Origin: Phycisphaerae bacterium
Lineage (GTDB): Bacteria > Planctomycetota > Phycisphaerae > UBA1845 > UTPLA1
Direction: 5' to 3'
DNA length: 64,000 nucleotides
Assembly: GCA_019636475.1 (NCBI GenBank)
Contig: JAHBXN010000012.1
Location: 1-64,000 of the forward strand
Under the pieces are notes generated by a model. The model was given only the letters and a program-made list of their open reading frames with translations, was not told where the DNA came from and ran no database searches. Each line of letters starts with the position of its first letter. Position 1 is the stretch's first letter. A program made the translations under genes and the position numbers. This document shows, one piece after another, positions 17,683 through 27,334 of the stretch.

Positions 17683-19008
17683 TCATCGCCCGGCCGAAGC
17701 GAAGCGTCGCGGCGCATTTGCCGTTTCCCCAACGTCGGGATCCTCGCTGCTCGCCTCCGTCTGATCAGCCAGCGCGATGTACCGGTCCGCCAATTGGGTG
17801 ACCATCGACTGCATTGCAAAATCGCGAATCACCCGCTCACGGCTCGCTCGCGCCATCTCAATGCCAACAGCCGGCCGAGCGACCAGATGACTGACCGCCA
17901 GCGCCAACGACGCGGGATCCCCCGCCGGAACAAGCATCCCCGTGCGGCCGTCCTCAACAACCTCCGAATTGCCCCCCGCATTCGAAGCAGCCACAGCTAG
18001 CCCGCAAGACATCGCTTCAAGCAATGAATTGGAAAGCCCCTCGGATATCGATGGCTGCACAAACAAATCAGCCGCTTGGTACCAGGACACCGGATCGTCC
18101 GCCTCCCCGACAAATCGAATATCGATGTCCTCCAGCCGTTCGTTCGCCCATCGACTGAGGAGCCCGCCCATCCCATCCGCCCCCACAAATACGAAACAGG
18201 CTTGTTCCGCAACGGCGCCCATTCGTCCGATCGCTTCCAGAAGAATCGATTGTCCTTTGATCGGCTTCAGATTGCCGAGGCAGAGCACAACCGCTTTGTC
18301 CACCGGCAAACCCAGATCCCGACGCACCGCGATCCGATCAATCGCCGGTGCGAATCGCTCGGTATCCACGCCGTTTCGAACCACGCCGAACGCGTCCGCT
18401 GGCAGATTCAATTCGTTGGCGATCGCCCGGGCGGCGGTACATCCGACAGCCCATCGGTCGTCACAGCGCAGAAGCGCCTCGCGGTAAACCTTGCGGCGCA
18501 CGCCCTGAAATTCCCCAATGCCGGTTTGAAATCCGTGAAAGCTACAGGCGATGCGGGCCTCGCCATACAGCTCGACCGCCATCAGTGAATCCAGCAGCAG
18601 CGACATCCCGCGAACATGAACGACGTCCACGGATTGCTCCGCGAGGATCCCCGCCAGCACGCGCGACCAATTGCGCGACTTGAGCGCCGCAGACTGGCGC
18701 ACAATGGTCACGCATGGGTCGATTCGCTGGACAAGTGCCTCATTCTCGTCACTCCAGTCAAGCACCACCACCACATGCCGAAACCGGTCTTCCAGAAGGC
18801 CGTTCACCGCATGGATCAGTTGCAATTCCAGTCCGCCGCGGCCAAGCCGCCAGACCGGGTGGCAGACCGTGATCGGGCCCGAAGCCGGATTCGAGTCGAT
18901 CAACGTGGATCGTGAATCTTGCGACAAACCGTTCTGCGCGACCAACGTCGCGGCGGGTGCTTTCGGCATGGAGACTCCCGGGCGCCGACACGTCAGCGAA
19001 CGCATCAA
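17683..19008 (-). CDS. Family 4 glycosyltransferase
   Basis: The 441-aa GT-B enzyme has the early glycine-rich loop (VWRLGRGGLELQLIHAV), the mid-protein nucleotide-sugar strand LCLGNLKPIKGQSILLEA and the C-terminal E-x7-E region PSISEGLSNSLLEAMSCGLAV. It probably adds a sugar to the glycan handled by the adjacent Wzm/Wzt exporter. The frame opens with TTG at 19008 followed by ATG at 19005; AAAGGAG lies about 10-13 nt upstream, so either could be used. The sugar donor and acceptor cannot be told. Confidence 0.88.
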   Translation of the reverse strand: MMRSLTCRRPGVSMPKAPAATLVAQNGLSQDSRSTLIDSNPASGPITVCHPVWRLGRGGLELQLIHAVNGLLEDRFRHVVVVLDWSDENEALVQRIDPCVTIVRQSAALKSRNWSRVLAGILAEQSVDVVHVRGMSLLLDSLMAVELYGEARIACSFHGFQTGIGEFQGVRRKVYREALLRCDDRWAVGCTAARAIANELNLPADAFGVVRNGVDTERFAPAIDRIAVRRDLGLPVDKAVVLCLGNLKPIKGQSILLEAIGRMGAVAEQACFVFVGADGMGGLLSRWANERLEDIDIRFVGEADDPVSWYQAADLFVQPSISEGLSNSLLEAMSCGLAVAASNAGGNSEVVEDGRTGMLVPAGDPASLALAVSHLVARPAVGIEMARASRERVIRDFAMQSMVTQLADRYIALADQTEASSEDPDVGETANAPRRFASAGR

Positions 19009-19095
19009 CGCATGATGACTCCTTTACCTATCGGCGAAGTGGGAACCATGCGGCGAGCGGAGCGGCCGGAGGGCCCGGCCTGCCTGAATTGCCGC

Positions 19096-20550
19096 CTATG
19101 CAAATACCGGCGCATGCGAAGCATCGCCGACGAGGTGCATCAGAAGCGCATTTGTTGCGCCTTCCTTGTCCAGACGCGTGCCAGCGACCACGACAATCAG
19201 ATCCCCCGGTGATACATGACCGGCCGCGATCAGCTTCTCATCAAGTTCACTCAGCATCTGAAGAATTCTCACCGGTCGCGTCGCGCGTATCGGCGTCACC
19301 CCATAGTACATCGACATGCGCCGGCAAACGTGCAGATCCGGCGAAAGCCCGATCACCGGCGTGTTCAGCCGCGTCTTGCTCAACAGCCGGCCCGTGTTGC
19401 CCGTATCCGTCCAGACTGCCACAAGCTTGGCATCCAGTTCGCGGGACAGAAGACTCGCGCCATGCGCGACCGCCGTGGTGATCCGCCGAAGTGTGCGAGA
19501 GGCGTCCACCCGCGCGGATTCGTTCCGATCCCGAAGATAACGCTCCGTCTCGCGAGCAATGTCGCACATCACTCGCACCGCCTCGACCGGGTACTTGCCG
19601 ACCGACGTCTCCGCACTAAGCATGATCGCGTCGCCGCCATCAAGGATCGCGTTGGCGACGTCGCTCACCTCCGCCCGGGTCGCCACGGCGTTCTCCACCA
19701 TCGATTGCAGCATCTGGGTCGCGACGATCACCGGCTTGCCGGCGTTCTGGCACATCCGCACGATCTTCTTCTGCAACACCGGAACCTGCGCGAGTTCCGT
19801 CTCCACCCCGAGATCGCCGCGTGCCACCATCACGACATCCGCCGCCTCGATGATCTCCTCCAGATGGCCGATCGCCGCCATCGTCTCGATTTTTGCAACA
19901 ACCCGGATTTCGCTGCCCGACAGCGGCAGGAGCCCGTGCAATTCCTGAAGGTCGGCAGCGCTTCGCACAAATGACAACGCGACATAATCCAGCTTATTCT
20001 CAAGAGCCCACGCAAGGTCCTGCCTGTCCTTGTCAGTCATCGCGGACATCTGAAGATCACTATCCGGCAGGTTCAACCCCTTGCGCGTCCGGATGACTCC
20101 ACCCACTTCCACTCGACACGTCAGCAGGTCCGCGCCCGCCGACTCCACGCGAAGCCGCACCGACCCATCGTCGATCAATACGCGATGTCCTGCCTTTACT
20201 TCGCTGACCAGTTCAGAACGATTGGTCGAAATCCGCGTCGCATTACCCACGACATGTCCGTTGACGATCGCGATCTGATCCCCGCGATGAACCTCGAACC
20301 CATCGGCCTCAACAGCGTCGATACGAATCTTCGGACCGCAGAGATCACCCAGCACCGCAGCCATCGAGCCCGTCTGCTCGCAGGCCGTGCGAATGTTCGC
20401 CAGTGTTCGCGCATGCTGTTCGAGGTTGCCGTGCGAGAAATTGATCCGGAACACATCGACACCTGCATCAATCAGTTGTTTCAGAATCTCCACGGTGTCC
20501 GTGGCCGGTCCGAGCGTCGCGACAATCTTGGTCTGAATCATTTGCTGCAT
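19096..20550 (-). CDS. pyk: Pyruvate kinase
   Basis: The 484-aa protein catalyses phosphoenolpyruvate plus ADP to pyruvate plus ATP, the last step of glycolysis. Visible signatures are TKIVATLGPATD, INFSHG, DLCGPKIRID, KIETMAAIGHLEEII with the catalytic lysine, ARGDLGVE, KPVIVATQMLQSM and the ADGGDA-like DGGDAIMLSAETSVGKYPVEAV. The C-terminal allosteric-type domain is present. I start at ATG 20550 (MQQMIQTK) because family homology begins there; ATG 20541 is an alternative, and the frame's further upstream extension shows no homology. The phosphoglycerate mutase gene directly upstream suggests co-expression of lower glycolysis. Confidence 0.95.
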   Translation of the reverse strand: MQQMIQTKIVATLGPATDTVEILKQLIDAGVDVFRINFSHGNLEQHARTLANIRTACEQTGSMAAVLGDLCGPKIRIDAVEADGFEVHRGDQIAIVNGHVVGNATRISTNRSELVSEVKAGHRVLIDDGSVRLRVESAGADLLTCRVEVGGVIRTRKGLNLPDSDLQMSAMTDKDRQDLAWALENKLDYVALSFVRSAADLQELHGLLPLSGSEIRVVAKIETMAAIGHLEEIIEAADVVMVARGDLGVETELAQVPVLQKKIVRMCQNAGKPVIVATQMLQSMVENAVATRAEVSDVANAILDGGDAIMLSAETSVGKYPVEAVRVMCDIARETERYLRDRNESARVDASRTLRRITTAVAHGASLLSRELDAKLVAVWTDTGNTGRLLSKTRLNTPVIGLSPDLHVCRRMSMYYGVTPIRATRPVRILQMLSELDEKLIAAGHVSPGDLIVVVAGTRLDKEGATNALLMHLVGDASHAPVFA

Positions 20551-20652
20551 TTCTCTATCCGAGCCGAACCGACGCAATTCGCCGGACGCACGGCCGCGTT
20601 TGCCACGGGCTCGCCAATCGAATCGTCCATTCACACCGAAGCATTGGGCCGC

Positions 20653-21849
20653 TCACCGCCTCAGGAAGTGGTCCATGAGTTCATGACCAAGTGCCACATG
20701 AAAATCACTCTCCAAAGCCGCGCGTTCGCTAAATGCGCGCTTCAGAATGCCTGCCGGAACATCCGTTCCCGCCATGCAGAACGGCGGAGGAACATCCGTA
20801 TGCGTTCGATGAGCCACCGGCGTCGGATGATCCGGCGCAATCAGGATGCGCCACCTTTCGAAACTCCGCAGCTTCTCCAGAACTGGGCCGACGATATGCT
20901 CGTCGATCCGCTCCAGCGCCTCCAGTTTTGCCGCCGCATCACCCATGTGACCCGCTTCGTCCGGAGCCTCGATGTGAACCGCGACCAGGTCGTACGCATC
21001 CAGGGCCTCCACCGCGTAGCGTCCCTTGGCGACATAATCCGTATCGATATAGCCTGTTGCCCCAGGCACGTCGATCACCGACCAACCGACAAGACGGCCC
21101 AGCCCGCGGATCAGGTCCACGGCCGCGATCACCGCGCCGCGAACCCCGAAACGCTGCTTGAAGCGCGGCAGAATCGGTACCATCCCCTGGCCCCACAGCC
21201 AGATGTCCGTTGCGGGCACCTCGCCAAGATCGGCGCGAACTTTGTTCACATCGTGTCCCGCCACGATGGGTCGGGCCCGATCCATGATCTCGCGAATCAG
21301 CCGCCCGCCCCGGCCGCTCGGCCAGTAGTCCGCGATTGGCTCATTCGGAATGTCATGCGGCGCCGCGCATTGTGCCGTCATTGCGGTCTCGTCCCGAATC
21401 ACCATCAGATTGCGATACGACACCCCCGGATAAAACCTCACTCCCAGATCGTCCATCGCCGCATTCAACGATTCGATGATCTGAGCCGCCTCAGCTGAAC
21501 GAATATGACCAGCCGTGAAATCGCTCATGTCTCCGTTCGTCACATTCACGAGATTGCAGCGGAAAATGATGTCATCCGGCTGAAGTGGCAGCTTCCTTGC
21601 GACCGCTTCAATCGGCGCTCGGCCTGAATAAAACTCACGAACGTCATATCCCAGAAGCGACATGGTCGCGACATCGCTGCCTGGTGCGAAAGACTCCGGA
21701 ACGGTACGAACCGTTCCGATCCGGCCTTCCTCCACGATTGAGTCGATATTTGGAATGCGGGCGGCTTCCAGCGGAGTCTTCCCGCCGAACTGCTCAAGCG
21801 GTTCGTCGGCTGCTCCGTCAGGTAAGATGATGGCGTACTTCGTCTGCAC
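20653..21849 (-). CDS. apgM: Cofactor-independent phosphoglycerate mutase, archaeal type
   Basis: The 398-aa metalloenzyme interconverts 3- and 2-phosphoglycerate. It is of the archaeal ApgM type (alkaline phosphatase fold), with KYAIILPDGAADEP at the start, the phospho-serine region APGSDVATMSLLGYD, RGGRL, HIEAPDEAGHMGD and the metal-binding LIAPDHPTPVAHRTHT. Homology begins at the GTG at 21849. Upstream in-frame starts (ATG 21921, or as far as 22074) would overlap the opposite-strand DUF309 gene to different degrees, so the exact start is uncertain. It lies 102 bp upstream of pyruvate kinase, two of the last three glycolytic steps in one place. Confidence 0.9.
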   Translation of the reverse strand: MQTKYAIILPDGAADEPLEQFGGKTPLEAARIPNIDSIVEEGRIGTVRTVPESFAPGSDVATMSLLGYDVREFYSGRAPIEAVARKLPLQPDDIIFRCNLVNVTNGDMSDFTAGHIRSAEAAQIIESLNAAMDDLGVRFYPGVSYRNLMVIRDETAMTAQCAAPHDIPNEPIADYWPSGRGGRLIREIMDRARPIVAGHDVNKVRADLGEVPATDIWLWGQGMVPILPRFKQRFGVRGAVIAAVDLIRGLGRLVGWSVIDVPGATGYIDTDYVAKGRYAVEALDAYDLVAVHIEAPDEAGHMGDAAAKLEALERIDEHIVGPVLEKLRSFERWRILIAPDHPTPVAHRTHTDVPPPFCMAGTDVPAGILKRAFSERAALESDFHVALGHELMDHFLRR

Positions 21850-21964
21850 GGCGGCGATCCCATCCTTGGCTTGGTCAACTTGACGTGAGTATATCCCCGA
21901 AGCGCCGATCGAACAGTACATCAATTGACTCGGAACAAACGCACGACTGATCGCGGGCGACAGC

Positions 21965-22573
21965 ATGGCCCATCTTTCGTTATCATCTCCATCAATGCCT
22001 CCGGTCGAAGTCAATACACTCCACTTCGCTGCAAAGCGTTTCACCGATACGCCCTTCCCGCCATATCGGTTCATCCCGGGACGCCACCCACACCCGATCG
22101 CCCACCCGCAAGGACACAGCCATCGCCCGCCAGGGCAACCCGAACCGAGCGTCGAACCGGTTCCACCGGAGCGCTGGCCACAATCACAACCGTACCTGTT
22201 CGGCTGCGATCTCTACAACCACGGATTCTGGTGGGAGTCACACGAAGCATGGGAAGGTCTCTGGCGCGTCGTGCCCGCCGATAGCGCGCGGCGAAGGTAT
22301 CTGCAGGGGATCATCCAGATCGCGGCGATACACCTGCAGCTCTTTCAAGGTCATGCCGAGGGAGTCGCGCGGCTGCGAATAACCAGCCGGGAACATCTCG
22401 CAGCCGCGGCGGCCGCGCAAGGCCAACAATTGCCTTTCATGGGAATTGATATACTCGAATTGCAACGGCGAATCGACGATTACTGCGAGCGAGTGCTGGA
22501 TGCGAAGATGCCTCCGCCGTGGCACCTTCCGAGATTCTTCCCCTACATCATTCCGTCAGAACGGTTTCCTTGA
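21965..22573 (+). CDS. DUF309 domain protein
   Basis: The 202-aa protein has a DUF309 core in its C-terminal half: FGCDLYNHGFWWESHEAWEGLWR, then YLQGIIQIAAIHLQLFQG. This matches the family pattern of a helical bundle with a conserved FWE.HE.WE motif; no activity is established. The N-terminal ~75 residues are proline- and histidine-rich (PYRFIPGRHPHPIAHPQGHSH). ATG 21995 is an alternative start; neither has a strong Shine-Dalgarno sequence. The 3' end overlaps the end of the convergent pilB gene by 26 bp. Confidence 0.8.
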   Translation: MAHLSLSSPSMPPVEVNTLHFAAKRFTDTPFPPYRFIPGRHPHPIAHPQGHSHRPPGQPEPSVEPVPPERWPQSQPYLFGCDLYNHGFWWESHEAWEGLWRVVPADSARRRYLQGIIQIAAIHLQLFQGHAEGVARLRITSREHLAAAAAAQGQQLPFMGIDILELQRRIDDYCERVLDAKMPPPWHLPRFFPYIIPSERFP

Positions 22574-24305
22574 CCACTTCCTCGATCGTCGTGACGCCGT
22601 CGAATATCGCCAGAAGACCGCTCTCACGCAGCGTGCGCATGCCGTTCTTGCATGCGGCCTCCATGAGCACGTTGGTGGACGCCCCCTGCATGACCAGGTC
22701 TCGAAGGTGATCGTCGAAGACCATGATCTCGTAAATGCCGACCCGGCCGCGATAACCGGTGCCATTGCAATAGTCGCAGCCCTTGCCGAAGTAGAACTTT
22801 CGATCCGCCACATCCACCGGCTTGAGGTGCAGTTCCATAAGCTGCTCCTCAGTCGGAGTGTACTCCTGCTTGCACTGCTTGCAGATACGTCGCGCCAGTC
22901 GCTGCGCAACGATCGCCTCGAAAGTCGCCGTAATAAGGAAGGGCTCCACACCCAGGTCCAGCAATCGCGCGACCGCGGAGGGCGCGTCGTTCGTGTGAAG
23001 TGTTGTGAACACAAGGTGTCCGGTCAGGGCGGCCTGGATCGAAATCTGCGCCGTCTCCAGGTCGCGAACTTCACCGACAAGAATGATGTCCGGGTCCTGT
23101 CGAAGGAAGCTTCGCAGCGCACGGCCGAACGTCAGCCCCGTCTCATTGTTGACCTGAACCTGCACAATGCCGTCAATGTCGTATTCAACCGGGTCCTCGA
23201 CCGTGAGAATCTTCGTATCAATCGAGTTCAGCGAGTTCAACGCGGCGTACAGCGTGGTCGTTTTGCCCGAGCCGGTCGGACCGGTGTTCACCACGATCCC
23301 GTGAGGTCGATCAATCACCGACCGAAACGTCTTCAGGTCGTCCTCGCGCAGACCCAGTTGATCCATGTCCAGCTTGACATTGCTGCGGTCCAGAATACGA
23401 AGCACCACGGATTCGCCGAACATCGTCGGAAGCACCGCGACGCGCAAGTCAACCGGATTGCCGGCGACCGTCAGGCTGATGCGGCCGTCCTGCGGCAGTC
23501 GCCGCTCGGCGATATCCAGATTCGCCATGACCTTGATGCGACTGGCGATGGCCATCGCCAAAAATCGCGGCGGAGGCATCATCTCGTAAAGCACGCCGTC
23601 GATTCGATAGCGCAGCTTGTATTCGTCTTCGAATGGTTCAAAGTGGATGTCGCTGGAGTGGTCGCGAATCGCCGCAAGCAGAACAAGCGTCAGCAACTGC
23701 TTCACGGGGTTCGAGTCGGCCAGTTCCTTGATTTCCTCAAGATCGAGCGATTCGCCCCGATTCTCGAATTTTGCAAGATCCGTGTCTTTCCCGATCTCAT
23801 CCAGTAGCTCATTGATCGACTTGCCGGCGTCTTCAGGATAGTAGCGACTCAGCGCCGTCGAAATCGCATCCTCCGTCGCTATCAGCGGCCGGATGTTCAT
23901 TGCCAGCAGCTTGCGAAGATCGTCCGTCGCCTGAAAGTTGTCCGGAGACGACATCGCGACGTCCAGCGTGTTTGTCGCGGCGTCAAAGCCCGTCGGAACG
24001 ATCCGATACGTGTTCGCCATCTGGTTGGCGACCATCTTGATCACATCCGGCGAAATGTCGATCGTATCGAGACTGACAGGCTCCATCCCGATCTGAGCGG
24101 CCAGTGCCAACTCCAGATCAGCTTCCTTGATGTAACCCAGGTCAATCAGAATCTGACCCAGCGGACCGCGCTTCGACTTCTGAACCGCCAGTGCCTCGTG
24201 AACCTGCGTGCGGTTCACCTTGTTCATCTTGATCAGGATGCGGCCGAGCGGACGGCCTTTATAGCCGCCGCCGCCTCTGGATGGATTTGGTGCGATTGCT
24301 GACAT
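22548..24305 (-). CDS. pilB: Type IV pilus/type II secretion assembly ATPase (PilB/GspE), copy 1
   Basis: The 585-aa ATPase has an N-terminal GspE/MshE-type domain (GRPLGRILI, RGPLGQILIDLGYI), Walker A GPTGSGKT (342-349), the Asp box EDPVEYDIDG, Walker B DPDIILVGEVRD, the His box LTGHLVFTTLHTNDA and a C-terminal four-cysteine zinc site (Cys475/478/510/513). The enzyme drives pilin or pseudopilin polymerisation at the inner membrane. It is 58% of a three-gene ATPase block with PilT and a second PilB, all on the minus strand. Which machine it serves cannot be told without pilin or secretin genes. Confidence 0.93.
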   Translation of the reverse strand: MSAIAPNPSRGGGGYKGRPLGRILIKMNKVNRTQVHEALAVQKSKRGPLGQILIDLGYIKEADLELALAAQIGMEPVSLDTIDISPDVIKMVANQMANTYRIVPTGFDAATNTLDVAMSSPDNFQATDDLRKLLAMNIRPLIATEDAISTALSRYYPEDAGKSINELLDEIGKDTDLAKFENRGESLDLEEIKELADSNPVKQLLTLVLLAAIRDHSSDIHFEPFEDEYKLRYRIDGVLYEMMPPPRFLAMAIASRIKVMANLDIAERRLPQDGRISLTVAGNPVDLRVAVLPTMFGESVVLRILDRSNVKLDMDQLGLREDDLKTFRSVIDRPHGIVVNTGPTGSGKTTTLYAALNSLNSIDTKILTVEDPVEYDIDGIVQVQVNNETGLTFGRALRSFLRQDPDIILVGEVRDLETAQISIQAALTGHLVFTTLHTNDAPSAVARLLDLGVEPFLITATFEAIVAQRLARRICKQCKQEYTPTEEQLMELHLKPVDVADRKFYFGKGCDYCNGTGYRGRVGIYEIMVFDDHLRDLVMQGASTNVLMEAACKNGMRTLRESGLLAIFDGVTTIEEVVKETVLTE

Positions 24306-24362
24306 CCCAATGAATCCCTTTGGCCGGCAAGTCGATACCAGGATCGACTTCGTTCGGCGGGC

Positions 24363-25523
24363 TTACTTCGCGCCACCTGCCTTCTCTTCGACAACTTCTT
24401 CCTTATCCACCGTGGAGGTGAGACCTTCGATCAACGCGTCACCAGCCTCATGCAGTTTGCCGGCACGCTCCAACTTCTCCTGTATTTCGCCGGGCTGCCG
24501 GGCTTTATCGAGCATCTCAGCCGCGTCGATCAGGTTCCGTTCGTAGAGAGACCACAGGTGATCGTCGAGTAGCTGCATGCCGTACTTCTTTCCGGTCTGA
24601 ATCGCCGAGTCGATGCGAAACGTCTTGTTCTCGCGAATCAGGTTGGAAATCGCGGGCGTCACGACAAGAAACTCATACGCAGCGACCATGCCTGACGGCT
24701 TGCGCGGCATCAGCGCCTGCGAAAGAATGGCAATAAGCGATGTCGAAAGCTGCACGCGGATCTGGTCCTGTTGCTCATGTGGGAACGCATCGATGATTCG
24801 GTTGACAGTACCCTGGCAGCCCGTGGTGTGCAGCGTCGAGAACACGAGGTGGCCCGTTTCCGCCGCGAGGATCGCGTTCGAAATCGTCTCAAGGTCCCGC
24901 ATTTCACCGACGAGGATCACGTCCGGGTCGGAGCGCAGCACGCGCCGAAGCGCCTCCGCGAAGCTCGGCACGTCATTGCCGACCTCGCGCTGATTGATGA
25001 TGCTCTTCTTGTGCGAATGGTAGTATTCGATCGGGTCCTCAACCGTCACAATGTGCCGATCGAGTTCATTGTTGATGTAGTTCAGCATCGACGCCAGCGT
25101 CGTCGTCTTGCCAGAGCCGGTCGGCCCCGTCACGAGGAACAATCCGCGAGGACGCCGACACAACGCGCGGCAGATCGCCGGAAGACCAATCTCCTCGAAC
25201 GATAGAAACCGGCTCGGAATCAGACGCAACACCATTGTGATATTGCCCTTCTGACGAAACACCGAAACGCGGAATCGACCCTGGTCACCGAAAGCGAATC
25301 CGAAGTCCGTGCCGCCTTCCTCCTGGAGTTCCTGCTGGTTGCGGTCCGGCGTGATCGATTTCATCAGGCCGACCGTGTCTTCCGGCTCCAGAACTTTCGT
25401 CTCAAGCTGGCGAAGCCGGCCGTGAAGGCGAAGCACCGGCGGGCGACCCACGGACAGGTGAATATCCGATGCGCCGCGTTTGATGCAGGTCTCAAGAATT
25501 CGATCAATATGAAGGGATGCCAT
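24363..25523 (-). CDS. pilT: Type IV pilus retraction ATPase PilT
   Basis: The 386-aa protein matches PilT: the N-terminal GASDIHLSVGRPPVLRLHG region, Walker A GPTGSGKTTTLASML, EDPIEYYHSHKKSIINQREVG, Walker B DVILVGEMRDLETI, the His box LVFSTLHTTG, and the PilT-specific AISNLIRE helix (usual form AIRNLIRE) followed by IQTGKKYGMQLLDDHL. PilT depolymerises pili to power twitching or DNA uptake. Length is slightly above the usual ~345 aa because of an alanine/glutamate-rich tail. It sits 57 bp upstream of the first PilB and 92 bp downstream of the second. Confidence 0.93.
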   Translation of the reverse strand: MASLHIDRILETCIKRGASDIHLSVGRPPVLRLHGRLRQLETKVLEPEDTVGLMKSITPDRNQQELQEEGGTDFGFAFGDQGRFRVSVFRQKGNITMVLRLIPSRFLSFEEIGLPAICRALCRRPRGLFLVTGPTGSGKTTTLASMLNYINNELDRHIVTVEDPIEYYHSHKKSIINQREVGNDVPSFAEALRRVLRSDPDVILVGEMRDLETISNAILAAETGHLVFSTLHTTGCQGTVNRIIDAFPHEQQDQIRVQLSTSLIAILSQALMPRKPSGMVAAYEFLVVTPAISNLIRENKTFRIDSAIQTGKKYGMQLLDDHLWSLYERNLIDAAEMLDKARQPGEIQEKLERAGKLHEAGDALIEGLTSTVDKEEVVEEKAGGAK

Positions 25524-25615
25524 GAGTACTCATTCCATCTACGGAATCATTCCAATCCCCGCAGATTGTTTGATGCCGTTCGCTACCGCCGATCATGCGA
25601 CGCCGGCGCTCGACA

Positions 25616-27334
25616 TTAATCAACTGCGATTTCCGCCTGAGCCAGGCGTGACAACTCTTCCAAGGTCGTCATGCCGCGAAGAATCTTCTTCTGGCCGTCC
25701 TGCAACAGAGAATTCATGCCCGTCGCACGCGCCGCGCGGCGCAAATCAGCCAGACCCGCACGATTGAACGCCAGTTCACGAAGCTCCGTGTTCATCTGAA
25801 GAAGCTCGAAGATACCCTGCCGGCCGCGATAGCCCGTGTTGTTGCATCGCGGACAACCCACGGCCTTGTAAATCGTCTTGCCTTCCAGCAACTCTCGTTG
25901 CATGCCGACGACCTTCATCATCTGTCGATCCGGATTCTCATCCGGCGCCTTGCATTCGCGGCACAGCGTCCGAACCAGACGCTGGGCCATGATCGCCTGG
26001 ATGCTGCTCGCCACGAGAAAGGGCTTGATCCCCATGTCAATCAGACGAGTCAGCGCGCTGGGCGCGTCGTTCGTGTGAAGCGTCGAGAACACAAGGTGTC
26101 CGGTCAGCGCCGCCTGAATCGCGATTTCACCCACTTCAAGGTCGCGAATTTCACCAACAAGAATGATGTTCGGCGCCTGCCGCAGCATCGACCGCAGGAT
26201 CACCGAAAAACTCATCCCGATGTCATCTTTCACTTGGCACTGATTCATCCCCGGAAAAACGTACTCCACGGGATCCTCAGCCGTGATGATCTTCTTGTCG
26301 GGACGGTTCAACTCCTGAAGCGCGGCGTAGAGCGTCGTCGTCTTGCCGCTACCCGTCGGTCCCGTGACCAGAAAGATGCCGTTCGGACGCTGAATGATCT
26401 TCACGAACCGCTCATAGTCCTCCGGCTCGAAGCCAAGCTGCTGAATGCCGACCGATGCCGAATCCGGCCGCAGAATACGAAGAACCACTGATTCGCCGTG
26501 CACCCCCGGACAAACCGCCACGCGAAAGTCGATGTCCTTTCCGCTGATCCGCATCTTGATGCGGCCGTCCTGCGGCACGCGCTTCTCAGCGATATCCACG
26601 CCGGCGATGATCTTCATGCGGGTCAGAACCGCATTCTGAAGGCGCTTCGGTACGCTCTCGCGCTCGATGCACACACCGTCAATGCGGTACCGGACGCGAA
26701 CCCGGTCGTTGAACGGCTCCACATGAATATCGCTCGCACGCGTTCGAACCGCCTCCGCGATCATCATATTGATGAGCTTGATGATCGGCGCGTCGGTCTC
26801 GTCGCCGGTGTCCTTCTTCGCATCCTTCGCATCCTGGTCCAGCGAGGCGTCGACCGATGCGTCAAGACTTCGCGAAAGTTCGTCAAGCGAAGCCTCGGGA
26901 CCTTTCAAATTCTTCTCAATGTAGTTGCGAATCCGCGATCGCGGAGCCAGAACCGGTTCGATGTCCGTCACACCCAATCGAAACCGGAGCATGTCAATCG
27001 TATCCAGATCGAGCGGATCGGGAATCGCCACCCGCAATCGACCGTTGACGCTGCTCATCGGGAGTATGTCGTTCGCCTTGATAATTTTCTCGGGAATCAG
27101 GCTCAGCGCTTCGGGACTGACCGACGAGCGCGTAATTTCCACATACTCCATGCCGTGCTGAAGTGCCAGTGCCCTCGTGACGTCCTCTTCCGAAACCAAC
27201 TGCAGTTCCACCAACGCCTCGCCAATGCGCTTCCCGCTGTTCAGCCCGAACTCGGCCGCACGATCCGCGTCCTCGCGAGAGACCAGGTTCTGTTCCTGCA
27301 GAATGATTCCGAGCGTTTGTCGTTTGCGAGCCAT
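25616..27334 (-). CDS. Type IV pilus/type II secretion assembly ATPase (PilB/GspE), copy 2
   Basis: The 572-aa ATPase is a paralogue of the PilB two genes downstream. It has the MshE-type N-terminus (QTLGIILQEQNLVS, GKRIGEALVELQLVS), Walker A GPTGSGKTTTLYAAL, EDPVEYVFPG, Walker B NIILVGEIRD, LVFSTLHTNDAPSALTRL and zinc cysteines CREC and CPRC. A 30-residue aspartate-rich linker (SVDASLDQDAKDAKKDTGDETD) sits before the ATPase domain. It is probably the first gene of the ATPase operon. The two copies may serve a pilus and a type II secretion-like machine respectively. Confidence 0.92.
   Translation of the reverse strand: MARKRQTLGIILQEQNLVSREDADRAAEFGLNSGKRIGEALVELQLVSEEDVTRALALQHGMEYVEITRSSVSPEALSLIPEKIIKANDILPMSSVNGRLRVAIPDPLDLDTIDMLRFRLGVTDIEPVLAPRSRIRNYIEKNLKGPEASLDELSRSLDASVDASLDQDAKDAKKDTGDETDAPIIKLINMMIAEAVRTRASDIHVEPFNDRVRVRYRIDGVCIERESVPKRLQNAVLTRMKIIAGVDIAEKRVPQDGRIKMRISGKDIDFRVAVCPGVHGESVVLRILRPDSASVGIQQLGFEPEDYERFVKIIQRPNGIFLVTGPTGSGKTTTLYAALQELNRPDKKIITAEDPVEYVFPGMNQCQVKDDIGMSFSVILRSMLRQAPNIILVGEIRDLEVGEIAIQAALTGHLVFSTLHTNDAPSALTRLIDMGIKPFLVASSIQAIMAQRLVRTLCRECKAPDENPDRQMMKVVGMQRELLEGKTIYKAVGCPRCNNTGYRGRQGIFELLQMNTELRELAFNRAGLADLRRAARATGMNSLLQDGQKKILRGMTTLEELSRLAQAEIAVD

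Noticed and set aside
20185-21498. A 437-codon open frame on the plus strand opposite pyk and apgM
   Set aside because: It lies antisense to two clear enzymes, has no recognisable domain and is rich in Arg/His, as expected for shadows in GC-rich DNA.
22446-23807. A 453-codon plus-strand frame opposite pilB
   Set aside because: The opposite strand encodes all PilB motifs; this frame shows none of its own.
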